A DNA stretch of 64,000 bases from Vibrio metoecus (GCF_009665255.1 NZ_CP035687.1:124001-188000), one strand, 5' to 3'; shown: positions 9,922-18,383, counted from the first letter of the stretch. Program-made: numbers and translations. The notes: a model not told the origin generated them from the letters alone.

Positions 9922-11421
9922 ATGCGTTATAGTTTTTGCATGCTAGTGAAACCAAGTAATCCTTTGATCAAAGCGCTGAATTTAACATTGGCAAGCTTGT
10001 GCTTTGCCATATTGCCGAACATCGTTTATGCCGATTCGCTCCCTGAGCGCATCGATTTGTTCGTATCGCTCTTTGACTACAATTCAGCGACGACGTCTTA
10101 TGATATTCGTTCAATTCAAACCGATTTTCCAACACGTTTACTGACGCCTGACAGCATGTTACCGCAGACATCGGAATATCCACTTAAAGATATCCAACTG
10201 CTTTATAAGCTATCACAAGGTTGTACAGGCAAACTCCCACTAAGTCCGCTGATCACGGAACCATTGGTTTTTACCCGTTCACTGTGTAAAGGTTCTAGTC
10301 TTTCTCCTCGTTGGTTTGCTCGCAGCGGTTTGATTCATCCGGGGGGAGGTACTTACGCTTTTCGTTATGCTGAGAAATACCCAGCACAATTTGCCAACTT
10401 GCTACCCTATATGCACATACAAGAGCGCCCCAATGCACCCGAAGGTTCATTGCTCTACCATTTGCAGAACATGAGCGAAGACTCGATCAATGCCTTGATT
10501 GCAGGTGCATCGATGTTTGGTTCTGGTAGCGAATTGTGGTTGCGAAAAGGGGATATCTACTACCTTTTTAATGAAGAAGTTTGGCTAACCAATGCGAATA
10601 AGGCAGGGCTGAGCTATAGCTTATTCTCCACTGACAATACGTGCTTCATCCAACGAGGGAACATCTGTTGGAATGTGGAAGATCATTCTGATCTTTTGCG
10701 CACGAGCATGATCATTCTGGTCATCGCGAATATTCTCCTTGTGCTGGGTTGGTCTGGTTATCGTTGGAATTCCAAGCGTCAAGAAATGCGCAGCCGAATG
10801 TTGATTTTGCAAATCTTGACCCATGAATTACGTACTCCGATCGCGAGTCTGTCACTCACTGTTGAGGGATTTCGCCGTGAGTTTGAGCATTTGCCAGAAT
10901 CTTTGTACGATGAGTTTCGTCGTCTATGTGAAGACTCAAGACGTTTACGCCAATTGGCCGAAGCCAGTAAAGATTATTTACAGTCTGATAGTAAACCCTT
11001 AGCTTCTGACTGGGTTCCTTCAGTTGAAGAGTGGCTACAATATAAAGTTGAAGAAGAATTCAGTGGCAATGTCGCTTTAAAACTGAACCAAGATGTCGCA
11101 GCCAAACTGAATGTGTATTGGTTAGGAACCTGCGTGGATAATTTATTGCGTAATGCTGTCAAATACGGCGTTGCACCCGTCACTCTCGAAGTGATCACTC
11201 AAACTAACTCAGTCACCTTTAAAGTGACGGACCAAGGTTCGCTAACACATCGTGATTGGCGACATTTGCGTAAACCGTTTGTAAGTAAAAGCGGACTAGG
11301 CCTTGGTTTGACCATTGTTGAATCGATGGTGGGGCGTATGGGCGGCAAAATGTCGCTTGAAGGTCCCCCAACTACTTTTATTTTGGAGATACCTTGTGAA
11401 ACAGACACTGCTTCTCGTTGA
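9922..11421 (+). CDS. vxrA: Sensor histidine kinase VxrA (WigK)
   Basis: 499 residues: signal/first helix (ALNLTLASLCFAILPNIVYA), a periplasmic sensor of ~230 residues with four cysteines, a second helix near residue 256-275 (TSMIILVIANILLVLGW), then HisKA with phospho-acceptor His301 in LTHELRTPIAS and an HATPase domain (DNLLRNAVKYG N box, GLGLGLTIVESM G box). It is recognised from the V. cholerae Vxr/Wig system, which senses cell-wall stress and controls type VI secretion, wall synthesis and biofilm. It overlaps the start of vxrB by 26 bp. No clear ribosome site precedes ATG 9922; ATG 9940 is an alternative start. Confidence 0.9.
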   Translation: MRYSFCMLVKPSNPLIKALNLTLASLCFAILPNIVYADSLPERIDLFVSLFDYNSATTSYDIRSIQTDFPTRLLTPDSMLPQTSEYPLKDIQLLYKLSQGCTGKLPLSPLITEPLVFTRSLCKGSSLSPRWFARSGLIHPGGGTYAFRYAEKYPAQFANLLPYMHIQERPNAPEGSLLYHLQNMSEDSINALIAGASMFGSGSELWLRKGDIYYLFNEEVWLTNANKAGLSYSLFSTDNTCFIQRGNICWNVEDHSDLLRTSMIILVIANILLVLGWSGYRWNSKRQEMRSRMLILQILTHELRTPIASLSLTVEGFRREFEHLPESLYDEFRRLCEDSRRLRQLAEASKDYLQSDSKPLASDWVPSVEEWLQYKVEEEFSGNVALKLNQDVAAKLNVYWLGTCVDNLLRNAVKYGVAPVTLEVITQTNSVTFKVTDQGSLTHRDWRHLRKPFVSKSGLGLGLTIVESMVGRMGGKMSLEGPPTTFILEIPCETDTASR

Positions 11422-12052
11422 AGATGATAAGAACCTCGCCGATGGCCTATTGGTCAGTTTAGAGCAAGCCGGTTATGACTGTTTACATGCAGAAACCATT
11501 GCCGATGTGAAACAGCATTGGGACAAGGCTGATCTCGTCATTCTTGATCGTCAATTGCCTGATGGTGATTCCGTTCAACATCTAATGGATTGGAAAAAAC
11601 TTAAAGACATCCCTGTCATTTTACTCACCGCTTTAGTTACCGTTAAAGATAAAGTAACAGGGCTTGATGCTGGCGCAAATGATTACTTAACCAAGCCATT
11701 TGCAGAGGCTGAATTATTTGCCCGTATTCGTGCGCAGCTTCGTTCACCTGACAATGGGCAAGATGATTCTAAAGTAGTCACGGCTAACTTAACGATTGAT
11801 AAAGCGACTCGTGAAGTTTTCTTCAACGGTGAATCAATCACGCTTACGCGTACAGAGTTTGATCTCTTGCTATTTTTAGCCAGTAATTTAGGCCGAGTTT
11901 TTACTCGTGATGAGCTACTTGACCATGTCTGGGGTTACAACCATTTCCCGACTACCCGAACGGTAGATACTCACGTATTACAGCTTCGCCAAAAATTACC
12001 TGGCTTAGAAATTGAAACATTACGTGGTGTTGGCTACAAAATGAAAGCGTAA
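11396..12052 (+). CDS. vxrB: Response regulator VxrB (WigR)
   Basis: 218 residues of OmpR/PhoB type. Receiver domain with acidic pocket VEDD near the start, phospho-acceptor Asp51 (VILDRQLPDGD) and the conserved lysine in YLTKPF; winged-helix output domain (LTRTEFDLLLFLASN, TRTVDTHVLQLRQKL). Start is GTG 11396, which begins VKQTLLLVEDD and has GGAG 9 nt upstream, inside vxrA. The next gene starts 2 bp after its stop. In V. cholerae VxrB activates T6SS and wall-synthesis genes. Confidence 0.93.
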   Translation: MKQTLLLVEDDKNLADGLLVSLEQAGYDCLHAETIADVKQHWDKADLVILDRQLPDGDSVQHLMDWKKLKDIPVILLTALVTVKDKVTGLDAGANDYLTKPFAEAELFARIRAQLRSPDNGQDDSKVVTANLTIDKATREVFFNGESITLTRTEFDLLLFLASNLGRVFTRDELLDHVWGYNHFPTTRTVDTHVLQLRQKLPGLEIETLRGVGYKMKA

Positions 12053-12054
12053 TC

Positions 12055-12945
12055 ATGGCTATATCAGGAACCAATACGTTCTTATTGTTAGGTGTACTAT
12101 TAAGTACACCTGCATTGGCTGATGCGACGGGATGGTTTGAAAAAAACACGCCCTTAACTCAAGCGCACCAACACTTATTGAATAACGATCTGGAAAATAT
12201 GTTCAGCTCATTAGTTGAAGTGTGGCAGCTTGAGAAAAATAAAAACCTGAAAAACCATTTGAATGATCTACTGATTCAATCTTTAACGGTGGACTGTGGA
12301 AAAAGCCTTGATAACAAGCCATTTCCTGATTGGATTCAATCTGTAACGATTAGACGAGTCGATGTACAAAGCCCAGGGCGGGATGCTTATCAAGTCGCCA
12401 TCGATACCAAGAGCAAGGTACCAATTGTTGATATTCGCTTAACCAAGTGGGTTGATAAAGTGGTTTCAACCGACAGCTCTTTTACCAATCGTAGTGACAA
12501 TGTCACATCGTCTGGGATTTATAGCTACGCTCAACGTTACAACTTAACTAGCCCTCTTGGTGCAGGACTATACCGGATTGATGTTACAGCAGCAGATCAA
12601 GAATCGTGGAGCTCTTGGGTTGTTTTTGGTGACACCATTGCTAAACAAGTTGTGCGTTGGACATCAAAAGATGAGTGGCAAATTCAGAAAAATCAGTTGC
12701 TTAACCCGTATTGCCCATTGCCTAAATTATCTATTTCTGTGTTCGACCATGTGGATGGCAACTATAAACAGATTTGGAGTGAAAGTTACGAATCTGATTA
12801 TCCCACCAATTTAGAGAATGTATCGCTACCTTCAGATCGTTACATTGTCACAGTGTCTATGATGCATCAACGTTGGCAAGGACCACTGACTATTGAGCAA
12901 TCGCAGGTTATTAGTAAAACCTACGATGTTAATGTAGAGGAATAG
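12055..12945 (+). CDS. vxrC: VxrC, periplasmic DUF2861 protein
   Basis: 296 residues with a signal peptide (TNTFLLLGVLLSTPALADA) and no other membrane helix; belongs to the Vibrio DUF2861 family (PF11060). It begins 2 bp after the vxrB stop, so is translationally coupled. Its position as third gene of the vxr operon identifies it. The C-terminal half alternates short strands and two cysteines (DCGKSL, LNPYCPLPK). Molecular role unknown; a periplasmic helper of the VxrA sensor is an inference. Confidence 0.85.
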   Translation: MAISGTNTFLLLGVLLSTPALADATGWFEKNTPLTQAHQHLLNNDLENMFSSLVEVWQLEKNKNLKNHLNDLLIQSLTVDCGKSLDNKPFPDWIQSVTIRRVDVQSPGRDAYQVAIDTKSKVPIVDIRLTKWVDKVVSTDSSFTNRSDNVTSSGIYSYAQRYNLTSPLGAGLYRIDVTAADQESWSSWVVFGDTIAKQVVRWTSKDEWQIQKNQLLNPYCPLPKLSISVFDHVDGNYKQIWSESYESDYPTNLENVSLPSDRYIVTVSMMHQRWQGPLTIEQSQVISKTYDVNVEE

Positions 12946-13003
12946 TTGAAGATATTGGACAATATGCCGCTATAAAAGAAAAAGGATGACAGGCTTAATC
13001 ACT

Positions 13004-14167
13004 ATGACAAAATTCTCTCTTTCTGTTGGTTTTTCATTGGTTTTAATATCGCCATTAGTTTTCAGTGCAAACTATGCCGTTGAAGCACGTGGTGATGCAA
13101 TGGGGGGCGTAGGGGTAGTTTCGGGAAACTTTCTTACAGGCCCTTTTTACAACCCAGCTCTGGTAGCTATCTATCGTCGTAACGACGATGTGGGGATGAT
13201 TTTACCAAGCATAGGCTTGTCTTATAACGATCCTAATGATCTGATTACCGATTTAGATACAGTCTCCGAAATCATTAAGCGAGGCTCTGAAAGTAATCTT
13301 GGTGAACTTAATAAAAGCCTAACCGCAATGCAAGGCGATGTGTTGAATGCTGAACTTGGCGGTGTAGTAGCCTTTGCTATTCCTAACCAATTTATTTCAG
13401 CCAACGTTTTTGGTAAAGCCTACACTGAATCTTTTGTTTCACCGATTATTGATAACACTGTATGTACGGAATCAGATTTTTCATGTCAGCTAGATCGGGC
13501 AAAGAAAAGCTCTGTAAATGCCGTCTCTGTTGGTGTTACCGAATTAGGTATTACTTTAGCAAAATATCAAACCTTCCTCGGTCAACATATTGCTTTTGGC
13601 GTAACACCAAAGTTACAACGCGTTTATACCTATGTTTATGAAGCTAGTTTAAATAGTTACGATATCAAAGATCTTCGAGACAATGGTACAGGTGAAACGA
13701 TTTTCAATATGGATGCAGGGGCTCTGTGGTTTTATGGACCTGTACGTATAGGTTTTTCTGCAACCAACTTAATCTCGCGTGAAATAAAAACAAATACCAT
13801 TACATCCGCTGTGTCCGGAAACCCCATCTCATATACTTACGACATGAAGCCTCAATACACTCTAGGCGCTGGTATCGTTGCTGATTATTTTACCTTGAGT
13901 GTCGATTACGATCTCAATGAAGAAGAGCGTTATAAAGACTTCAAGGACAATACTCAAATGATCCGAGTCGGGGGAGAAATCGATATTATGCGCCAACTAA
14001 AATTGAGGGCAGGGTATAACAAAAACCTCGCTTACGATAATACGGAAGGAACAGTGACAGCTGGTATTGGTTTGTCGCCACTAAACCTATTCCAATTGGA
14101 TGTCGGTGCTAGTTATACCAATGAAAATGCTATGGGAGCTTATGTGAACTTTCTTGCGAGTTACTAA
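13004..14167 (+). CDS. vxrD: VxrD, TraF-like outer-membrane protein
   Basis: About 387 residues: signal peptide (FSLSVGFSLVLISPLVFSAN), then a strand-rich barrel-like body with the TraF_2/conjugal-transfer-TraF-like pattern (PF13729; EARGDAMGGVGVVSGNF at the mature N-terminus) and C-terminal YVNFLASY. The reading frame also allows ATG 12986, but the AAGG there touches that codon; ATG 13004 gives a cleaner signal peptide. Fourth gene of the vxr operon. Despite the TraF name there is no conjugation context. Role unknown. Confidence 0.82.
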   Translation: MTKFSLSVGFSLVLISPLVFSANYAVEARGDAMGGVGVVSGNFLTGPFYNPALVAIYRRNDDVGMILPSIGLSYNDPNDLITDLDTVSEIIKRGSESNLGELNKSLTAMQGDVLNAELGGVVAFAIPNQFISANVFGKAYTESFVSPIIDNTVCTESDFSCQLDRAKKSSVNAVSVGVTELGITLAKYQTFLGQHIAFGVTPKLQRVYTYVYEASLNSYDIKDLRDNGTGETIFNMDAGALWFYGPVRIGFSATNLISREIKTNTITSAVSGNPISYTYDMKPQYTLGAGIVADYFTLSVDYDLNEEERYKDFKDNTQMIRVGGEIDIMRQLKLRAGYNKNLAYDNTEGTVTAGIGLSPLNLFQLDVGASYTNENAMGAYVNFLASY

Positions 14168-14184
14168 GCATCTCTTTATAGTAT

Positions 14185-14209
14185 GGCTCCTTTTTAAGGA
14201 GCCTTTTTT
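14185..14209 (+). promoter_or_regulatory. Terminator-like hairpin overlapping the vxrE ribosome site
   Basis: GGCTCCTT (14185-14192), loop TTT, AAGGAGCC (14196-14203), then six T and directly the vxrE ATG at 14210. The Shine-Dalgarno AAGGAG (14196-14201) is wholly inside the 3' arm of the stem. The element could end vxrABCD transcripts (attenuator) and hide the vxrE ribosome site in those that pass. Confidence 0.75.
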
Positions 14210-14359
14210 ATGTTTGATGATCTACCTACCTTAACTCATGCAGAGCAACAAGCTGCAGTTGAACAAATTCAAAAGCTAATGACGGAAGGCGTCAGTACAG
14301 CAGAAGCAATAAAAATTATTGCTCAAAAAATCCGACAGGAAAAAGCAAAGCAAGACTAA
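14210..14359 (+). CDS. vxrE: VxrE, small YoaH/UPF0181-family protein
   Basis: 49 residues beginning [20 protein letters not shown] and rich in helix formers; matches the YoaH/UPF0181 family, of which V. cholerae VCA0569 is a member. It is 42 bp after vxrD and is the last gene of the vxr operon. Its ribosome site lies in the hairpin at 14185-14203. It is closed by its own terminator (14360-14382), after which the second IS copy begins. Molecular function unknown. Confidence 0.88.
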   Translation: MFDDLPTLTHAEQQAAVEQIQKLMTEGVSTAEAIKIIAQKIRQEKAKQD

Positions 14360-14382
14360 GGCACTCTATGAGTGCCTTTTTT
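14360..14382 (+). terminator. vxr operon terminator
   Basis: GGCACTC (14360-14366), loop TAT, GAGTGCC (14370-14376), then six T. It overlaps nothing and directly precedes IS1004-like copy 2. Confidence 0.85.
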
Positions 14383-14384
14383 CA

Positions 14385-15008
14385 TTGTCATCCCTAAACC
14401 ACCGCTTTTAGCGGTGGTGAATGTCCCTAGGGGCTTTTGCCCGAAAATGCGCCCATGTTAGAAGACAAACTCTTATTCACCATAAGTAAGAGGATTCAAA
14501 TAACATGGGCGACTACAGAAGTTCATCACACGTCTATTGGCGTTGCAAATATCATATTGTTTGGACACCAAAATTTCGTTTTAAGATCTTAAAAGGTAAT
14601 GTAGCCAAAGAGCTAAATCGTTCGATCTACATTCTTTGTAATATGAAAGATTGTGAAGTTTTGGAACTCAATGTTCAGCCAGAACATGTCCACTTAGTTG
14701 CGATAATTCCGCCCAAAGTATCGATTTCGACGTTGATGGGAGTTTTAAAGGGTAGGAGTGCAATTAGGCTATTCAACAAGTTTCCACATATCAGGAAAAA
14801 GTTATGGGGAAATCATTTTTGGGCGCGAGGCTATTTTGTGGATACGGTAGGTGTAAATGAAGAAATCATTAGACGGTATGTACGGCATCAAGACAAAAAA
14901 GAGCTTGAGCAAGAGCAGCAGTTAGAGTTATTGAGAGACTAACAGCGTCGTGGCCCCCTTTTAGGGGGCTTATATTAAAACCGCCTTCTAAGAAGGCGGA
15001 TTTTTATT
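14385..15008 (+). mobile_element. IS1004-like IS200-family insertion sequence, copy 2
   Basis: Same 624 bp block, same orientation and apparently the same bases as copy 1 at 9242-9865 (offset 5143 bp). Complete, with both subterminal hairpins and an intact transposase. It sits 2 bp after a T-tract, as copy 1 does. Directly past its right end lies a fragment of a left end (15007-15030). The identity of the copies points to recent transposition or to gene conversion. Confidence 0.9.
14505..14942 (+). CDS. tnpA: IS200/IS605-family transposase TnpA (copy 2)
   Basis: 145 residues with H61/H63 and Y125 intact, the same protein as the copy at 9362-9799. Followed by the hairpin CCCCCTTTTAGGGGG that probably ends its transcript inside the element. 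Confidence 0.95.
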   Translation: MGDYRSSSHVYWRCKYHIVWTPKFRFKILKGNVAKELNRSIYILCNMKDCEVLELNVQPEHVHLVAIIPPKVSISTLMGVLKGRSAIRLFNKFPHIRKKLWGNHFWARGYFVDTVGVNEEIIRRYVRHQDKKELEQEQQLELLRD

Positions 15009-15030
15009 GTCATCCCTAAACCACCGCTTT
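15007..15030 (+). repeat. Orphan IS1004 left-end fragment abutting the right end of copy 2
   Basis: These 24 bases (TTGTCATCCC...CACCGCTTT) repeat the first 24 bases of the element (9242-9265 and 14385-14408), then diverge inside the left-end hairpin loop. The order right end then left end is that of a head-to-tail junction. Confidence 0.85.
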
Positions 15031-15715
15031 CCATAAGCCTACTGATAAAGAAGTGCATACGGAAAATATTCATTTAAAAACAATGCATTGTAGCAGTCTT
15101 TTATCCTGATGAAATTTAAGCTCAATCATGTGTCGATACTGTTTTGTAATTAAGTTACATGATGGGAGTCTTGGCTTTTTTGGAGTAGCATAAAATTCCA
15201 GTAATGTTGCGGTGTCACAAAAATGCATTGTTGTAGCCCACACTTGGTGCGCATTATGTGGCACGTCATTATGTTGAGTGGTAGCCGTTAGTATCATCCG
15301 CAAGCACTGGCTCCATCACACACCACATCATGTTGAGAAAACGAGGCGTTACAAGCAATCTCAAATCGAGCACTTGCAAAGCGTATTGTCCTTTATCGAG
15401 ATGCAGCCATTACTCAAAGCACACTTGCTGAAAGAGCAGAGTCCCAAGCCTTAAACTAAACCCGCAATAATCGTTCTCAACTGCCATAAATGCTTCAACC
15501 ACCCCAAAACTAAAATACCTTAGTGCGTATTAGGTATATTATGTTAAATTAAATATTGAAAACAGAAGAACACAGACAGATTTCCCCACCAAGATTACTC
15601 ACATTAAACATAAACCTATTTACCATAAAATACCTAATAATCATATTTATCATCTTCTATGCTAAGTATGATTATTAGAGCGCAATTGCTAGCTAAGTAT
15701 TCTTAGTCGTGAATT
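15031..15715. other. Gene-poor stretch with possible gene remnants and AT-rich inverted repeats
   Basis: No complete gene with a ribosome site is visible in these 685 bp. On the plus strand 15278-15454 is an open frame of 58 codons without a start, ending HLQSVLSFIEMQP...LKEQSPKP, with ordinary protein-like composition. On the minus strand a 77-codon frame with a TTG start (15303 to 15070) and a shorter frame ending QHDVVCDGASACG are also open. I recognise none of them; any may be a decayed remnant. The last 200 bp are AT-rich, with the inverted repeats at 15514-15536 and 15634-15678. Confidence 0.5.
15634..15678. repeat. AT-rich inverted repeat
   Basis: CTAATAATCATA (15634-15645) and TATGATTATTAG (15667-15678) are perfect 12-base inverted arms around a 21-base loop, 37 bp after the yciH stop as read on the minus strand. 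It could be a weak terminator of the minus-strand genes or a protein-binding site. Confidence 0.5.
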
Positions 15716-16045
15716 TCAGACATAAAAAAGCGGGTTAACCCCCGCTAGTTTAACTTTGAACCCTTTAGCTTCAATTAACGTTTTGAGCTGTTCTCGCACG
15801 TCACCTTGAATCTCGATATCACCGTCTTTCACTGCGCCGCCACACCCACATTTTTTCTTCAACTCAGCCGCTAATAGTTTTAGTTCAGTATCATCGACAT
15901 CTAAGCCTTTAATGAGTGTTACACCTTTACCTTTGCGTCCCTTAGTTTCGCGTAAAAGACGCACTATGCCGTCGCCTTTCGGACGTTCAATTTTTATTTC
16001 TTCAGGCTTAATTCGCCCAACTTCTGTTGAATAAACCAGTGTCAT
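15716..16045 (-). CDS. yciH: SUI1/YciH-family translation factor-like protein
   Basis: 109 residues of the eIF1/SUI1 fold. The conserved core is present: TKGRKGKGVTLIKGL, LKKKCGCGGAVKDGDIEIQGD and the basic C-terminal strand. In E. coli YciH is a ribosome-binding protein linked to stress control of translation; bacterial function is not fully settled. It lies 10 bp after the DUF3319 gene on the same strand, likely one transcript. Confidence 0.92.
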   Translation of the reverse strand: MTLVYSTEVGRIKPEEIKIERPKGDGIVRLLRETKGRKGKGVTLIKGLDVDDTELKLLAAELKKKCGCGGAVKDGDIEIQGDVREQLKTLIEAKGFKVKLAGVNPLFYV

Positions 16046-16055
16046 AATTCACTTT

Positions 16056-16439
16056 CTATCTTTTATGTTGTGCTTGTTGTTGCATCGCTTTTTGTCGAGC
16101 AACAATATAAGCTTCGATATGTTTTTGAATGGCAATTTTAGAACCTTTGATTAAACGGCCATTGAAAAAGCAATACCACTCGTTAGCTTCACCTGTATCA
16201 TTCTTGATGGTAAAACCATTGAATTGCTCTTGAGCACCTGCTGAAACTTCGCGCTTCTGGCCGATAGACTCAAACTCTTTAGGATCTATGATCGATGCGG
16301 TATCACAAAACCAGTCAATACTTTTCTTTACTGCAGCTAAATTGCCAGTTAGTACTCGGTTTTTGATCCTTACTTGCCACACTTCAGCCGAATTATCCGC
16401 AGACTGAAGATTAAAACCTCGATAAATTGCAACAGCCAT
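16056..16439 (-). CDS. DUF3319 protein
   Basis: 127 residues from ATG 16439 (MAVAIYRGFNLQ), chosen over GTG 16445 because AGAG lies 6-9 nt upstream. It matches the Vibrio DUF3319 family (PF11782): YRGFNLQ start and EWYCFFNGRLIKGSKIAIQKHIE. No signal peptide or membrane helix. It precedes yciH by 10 bp. Function unknown. Confidence 0.75.
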   Translation of the reverse strand: MAVAIYRGFNLQSADNSAEVWQVRIKNRVLTGNLAAVKKSIDWFCDTASIIDPKEFESIGQKREVSAGAQEQFNGFTIKNDTGEANEWYCFFNGRLIKGSKIAIQKHIEAYIVARQKAMQQQAQHKR

Positions 16440-16566
16440 ATACACTCTGCTTTTTTGTTGACGTTACCTAAATAATAATTCTATATCTCAGGTAATCAAG
16501 TTTATTGTCGCTAATTCGTTAGCTTACAGAGAGTTATCTCATGCTTGTTACGGCACTTATCAGGTG

Positions 16567-16605
16567 ATAATCGCCTTCCTCTACTTATAGTTGAAAGGCG
16601 ATTAT
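16567..16605. terminator. Bidirectional-looking hairpin after ddl
   Basis: ATAATCGCCTT (16567-16577) and AAGGCGATTAT (16595-16605) are perfect 11-base arms with a 17-base loop, 29 bp after the ddl stop as read on the minus strand. AT-rich arm ends replace a true T-run. Confidence 0.6.
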
Positions 16606-16633
16606 TGGTGACGATGTCATATTGGATCGGTGA

Positions 16634-17641
16634 TTATTTAGCCTTGGCTACCAATGTGCTCGTAACGCATTCTGCTAAAAATGCACTAAACCGATGGCCA
16701 TTGTGTTCTAACATTTTGGGAAACATTGAAATCGGAGTCATACCAGGGAATGTGTTTACTTCATTGAGATAGATATGATTGTCTTGCGTTAGGAAGAAAT
16801 CAATACGCGATAGATGGCGTAATTTCATATGAATGAAAACACGCTCTGCGCATTGTTGAATTAGTTCATGCTGTTCATTGGTTAAGTTATCCGCTTCAAT
16901 TACAGTACGAGAATGACTGCTTTCACTGTATTTTTCTTCATATGAGTAGAATGCATCTTCTGGTGCGATGATTTCACCAGGTTTTGAAATATGCAGCTGA
17001 CCATTCATCTCATAGGCAGCGACTTCAAGCTCTCTTGGTTTTACTGCTTTTTCAACTAAAACTTGTTCTGAAAAACCGAATGCAGCTTCTATCGCTGGGG
17101 CAATTTGTTCTTCTGCTGTCACTTTATAACATCCAACGGAAGAACCTTGACGAGCAGCTTTAACAAAAATACTGCCCCACTCTTTGAAAGCTTGTTGAGC
17201 TTTTTTGATCGAATCAGACGTATTTTGGGTTAAAAACAGATACGGAGTATTTGGAATGTCTAACGCGTCATACCACAGTTTTGATGTGATTTTATTAAAA
17301 CTATTTGCACTGGCTTCAGGACCACAACCTAAATATGGAATACCCGCAAGTTCAAGCATGGATTGGATGTCTCCCGTTTCTCCGGGGAAGCCATGAATAC
17401 AAGGAACCACGAAATCAATCGGGGAAGAGAAACTTTCACCATTTAACGTTGCGCTGTTGGTATCGAGATAAACTAGCTCACCTTGCTCGGAAACCCACCC
17501 TTCTTTTTTCATCTCGACACGGATCACCTTGAATTCAGGTGTCAGTTGGAGTTGTTGTTGGATGTAGTTAGCTGATACCAGTGAGATTTCGTGCTCAGAA
17601 GAGCCACCACCACACAAAAGTAGGATTGTCGTCTTAGTCAT
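16634..17641 (-). CDS. ddl: D-alanine--D-alanine ligase
   Basis: 335 residues, the usual Ddl length, with the N-terminal GGGSSEHEISLVSA loop, FVKAARQGSSVG (ATP-grasp), the serine/tyrosine region EEKYSES, and the Mg-binding end YLNEVNTFPGMT. It joins two D-Ala to the dipeptide used in peptidoglycan precursors, in the cytoplasm. It stands alone with its own hairpin at the 3' side. Its closeness to the wall-stress vxr operon may be coincidence. Confidence 0.96.
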   Translation of the reverse strand: MTKTTILLLCGGGSSEHEISLVSANYIQQQLQLTPEFKVIRVEMKKEGWVSEQGELVYLDTNSATLNGESFSSPIDFVVPCIHGFPGETGDIQSMLELAGIPYLGCGPEASANSFNKITSKLWYDALDIPNTPYLFLTQNTSDSIKKAQQAFKEWGSIFVKAARQGSSVGCYKVTAEEQIAPAIEAAFGFSEQVLVEKAVKPRELEVAAYEMNGQLHISKPGEIIAPEDAFYSYEEKYSESSHSRTVIEADNLTNEQHELIQQCAERVFIHMKLRHLSRIDFFLTQDNHIYLNEVNTFPGMTPISMFPKMLEHNGHRFSAFLAECVTSTLVAKAK

Positions 17642-17758
17642 TGATCTTTCCGTGACACCGAAGTAGTAATTGATGGCTATGATAGTCCATTCGAAATGAA
17701 CTTACAGTCAATGTTATCGTTTATCACGAAAACCGTATTCAACTGGTCATAGAACAAA

Positions 17759-17785
17759 CAAAAAAGGGGCTAGAGGCCCCTTAAA
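17759..17785 (-). terminator. Terminator of the SPOR lipoprotein gene
   Basis: Read on the minus strand: AAGGGGC, loop CTCTA, GCCCCTT followed by a T-run (17764-17782 are the arms). It begins 11 bp after the stop codon. Confidence 0.85.
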
Positions 17786-17792
17786 GAAAAGG

Positions 17793-18383
17793 TTAGTTTA
17801 ACTTGTTGAGTGTTGGAAACTCAGAATTTTTAATGGAATCGATGCTTTTGACAAATGGCTTCATCCCGCGAAGTTCACTCGGTAGCATGGTAATAGCCTC
17901 CATTGCTTCTTGACGAGTGGCGTAATCACCATAAAGCACGGTGTACCATTTTGTACCATTGACCATTTTGTAATTTTCCCAAATAGGTTGACCATTTTTA
18001 GGAAGTTTAGAGGCAAATTGATCGACTTTGCTTTGTGCACCAACGGCAACGACCTGAATGGTGAAACCATAACGAGGATTCATAGCAACTTGTTTTGCCG
18101 TTGGCGGTGTGATCGAGACTGCAGGTTTGGCCTGAGGACTCATTTTCACCACTTTCTTCTCGTTATCTGTTGGGGTCATCTTAATGACGTTTTGTTCAAC
18201 ATTCTGTTCAGAAATGCCTTCTGCTGCCCCGTTTTCTGAAATGATCGGTTGTTCAACCGCTGCCACAGCGAACTCTTCGCGATGGCTTTCTGTCTTGACG
18301 TCCGTGGTGTAATCACCAGATGCGCAAGCTGCAAGAAGTGCCGATAGCCCAATAACTGCGATTTTTTTCATAGCTTTAGTCAT
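17793..18383 (-). CDS. SPOR-domain lipoprotein
   Basis: 196 residues. The N-terminus KKIAVIGLSALLAAC is a lipoprotein signal with lipobox LLAAC. A low-complexity linker of ~85 residues follows, then a SPOR domain (about residues 108-190; YGFTIQVVAVGAQSKVDQFA, WYTVLYGDYATRQEA) that binds denuded glycan strands of septal peptidoglycan. So this is an envelope protein likely found at the division site. ATG 18371 is an alternative start. Single gene with its own terminator. Confidence 0.85.
   Translation of the reverse strand: MTKAMKKIAVIGLSALLAACASGDYTTDVKTESHREEFAVAAVEQPIISENGAAEGISEQNVEQNVIKMTPTDNEKKVVKMSPQAKPAVSITPPTAKQVAMNPRYGFTIQVVAVGAQSKVDQFASKLPKNGQPIWENYKMVNGTKWYTVLYGDYATRQEAMEAITMLPSELRGMKPFVKSIDSIKNSEFPTLNKLN

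Noticed and set aside
9242..15008. A composite transposon carrying vxrABCDE
   Set aside because: IS200-family elements have no inverted ends and transpose as single strands; two copies can delete the segment by recombination but there is no evidence they move it. The vxr operon is in its normal place between pntAB and yciH.
15070..15303. 77-codon minus-strand ORF as a gene
   Set aside because: TTG start without a ribosome site, odd composition, no recognised family; kept only as part of the gene-poor stretch.
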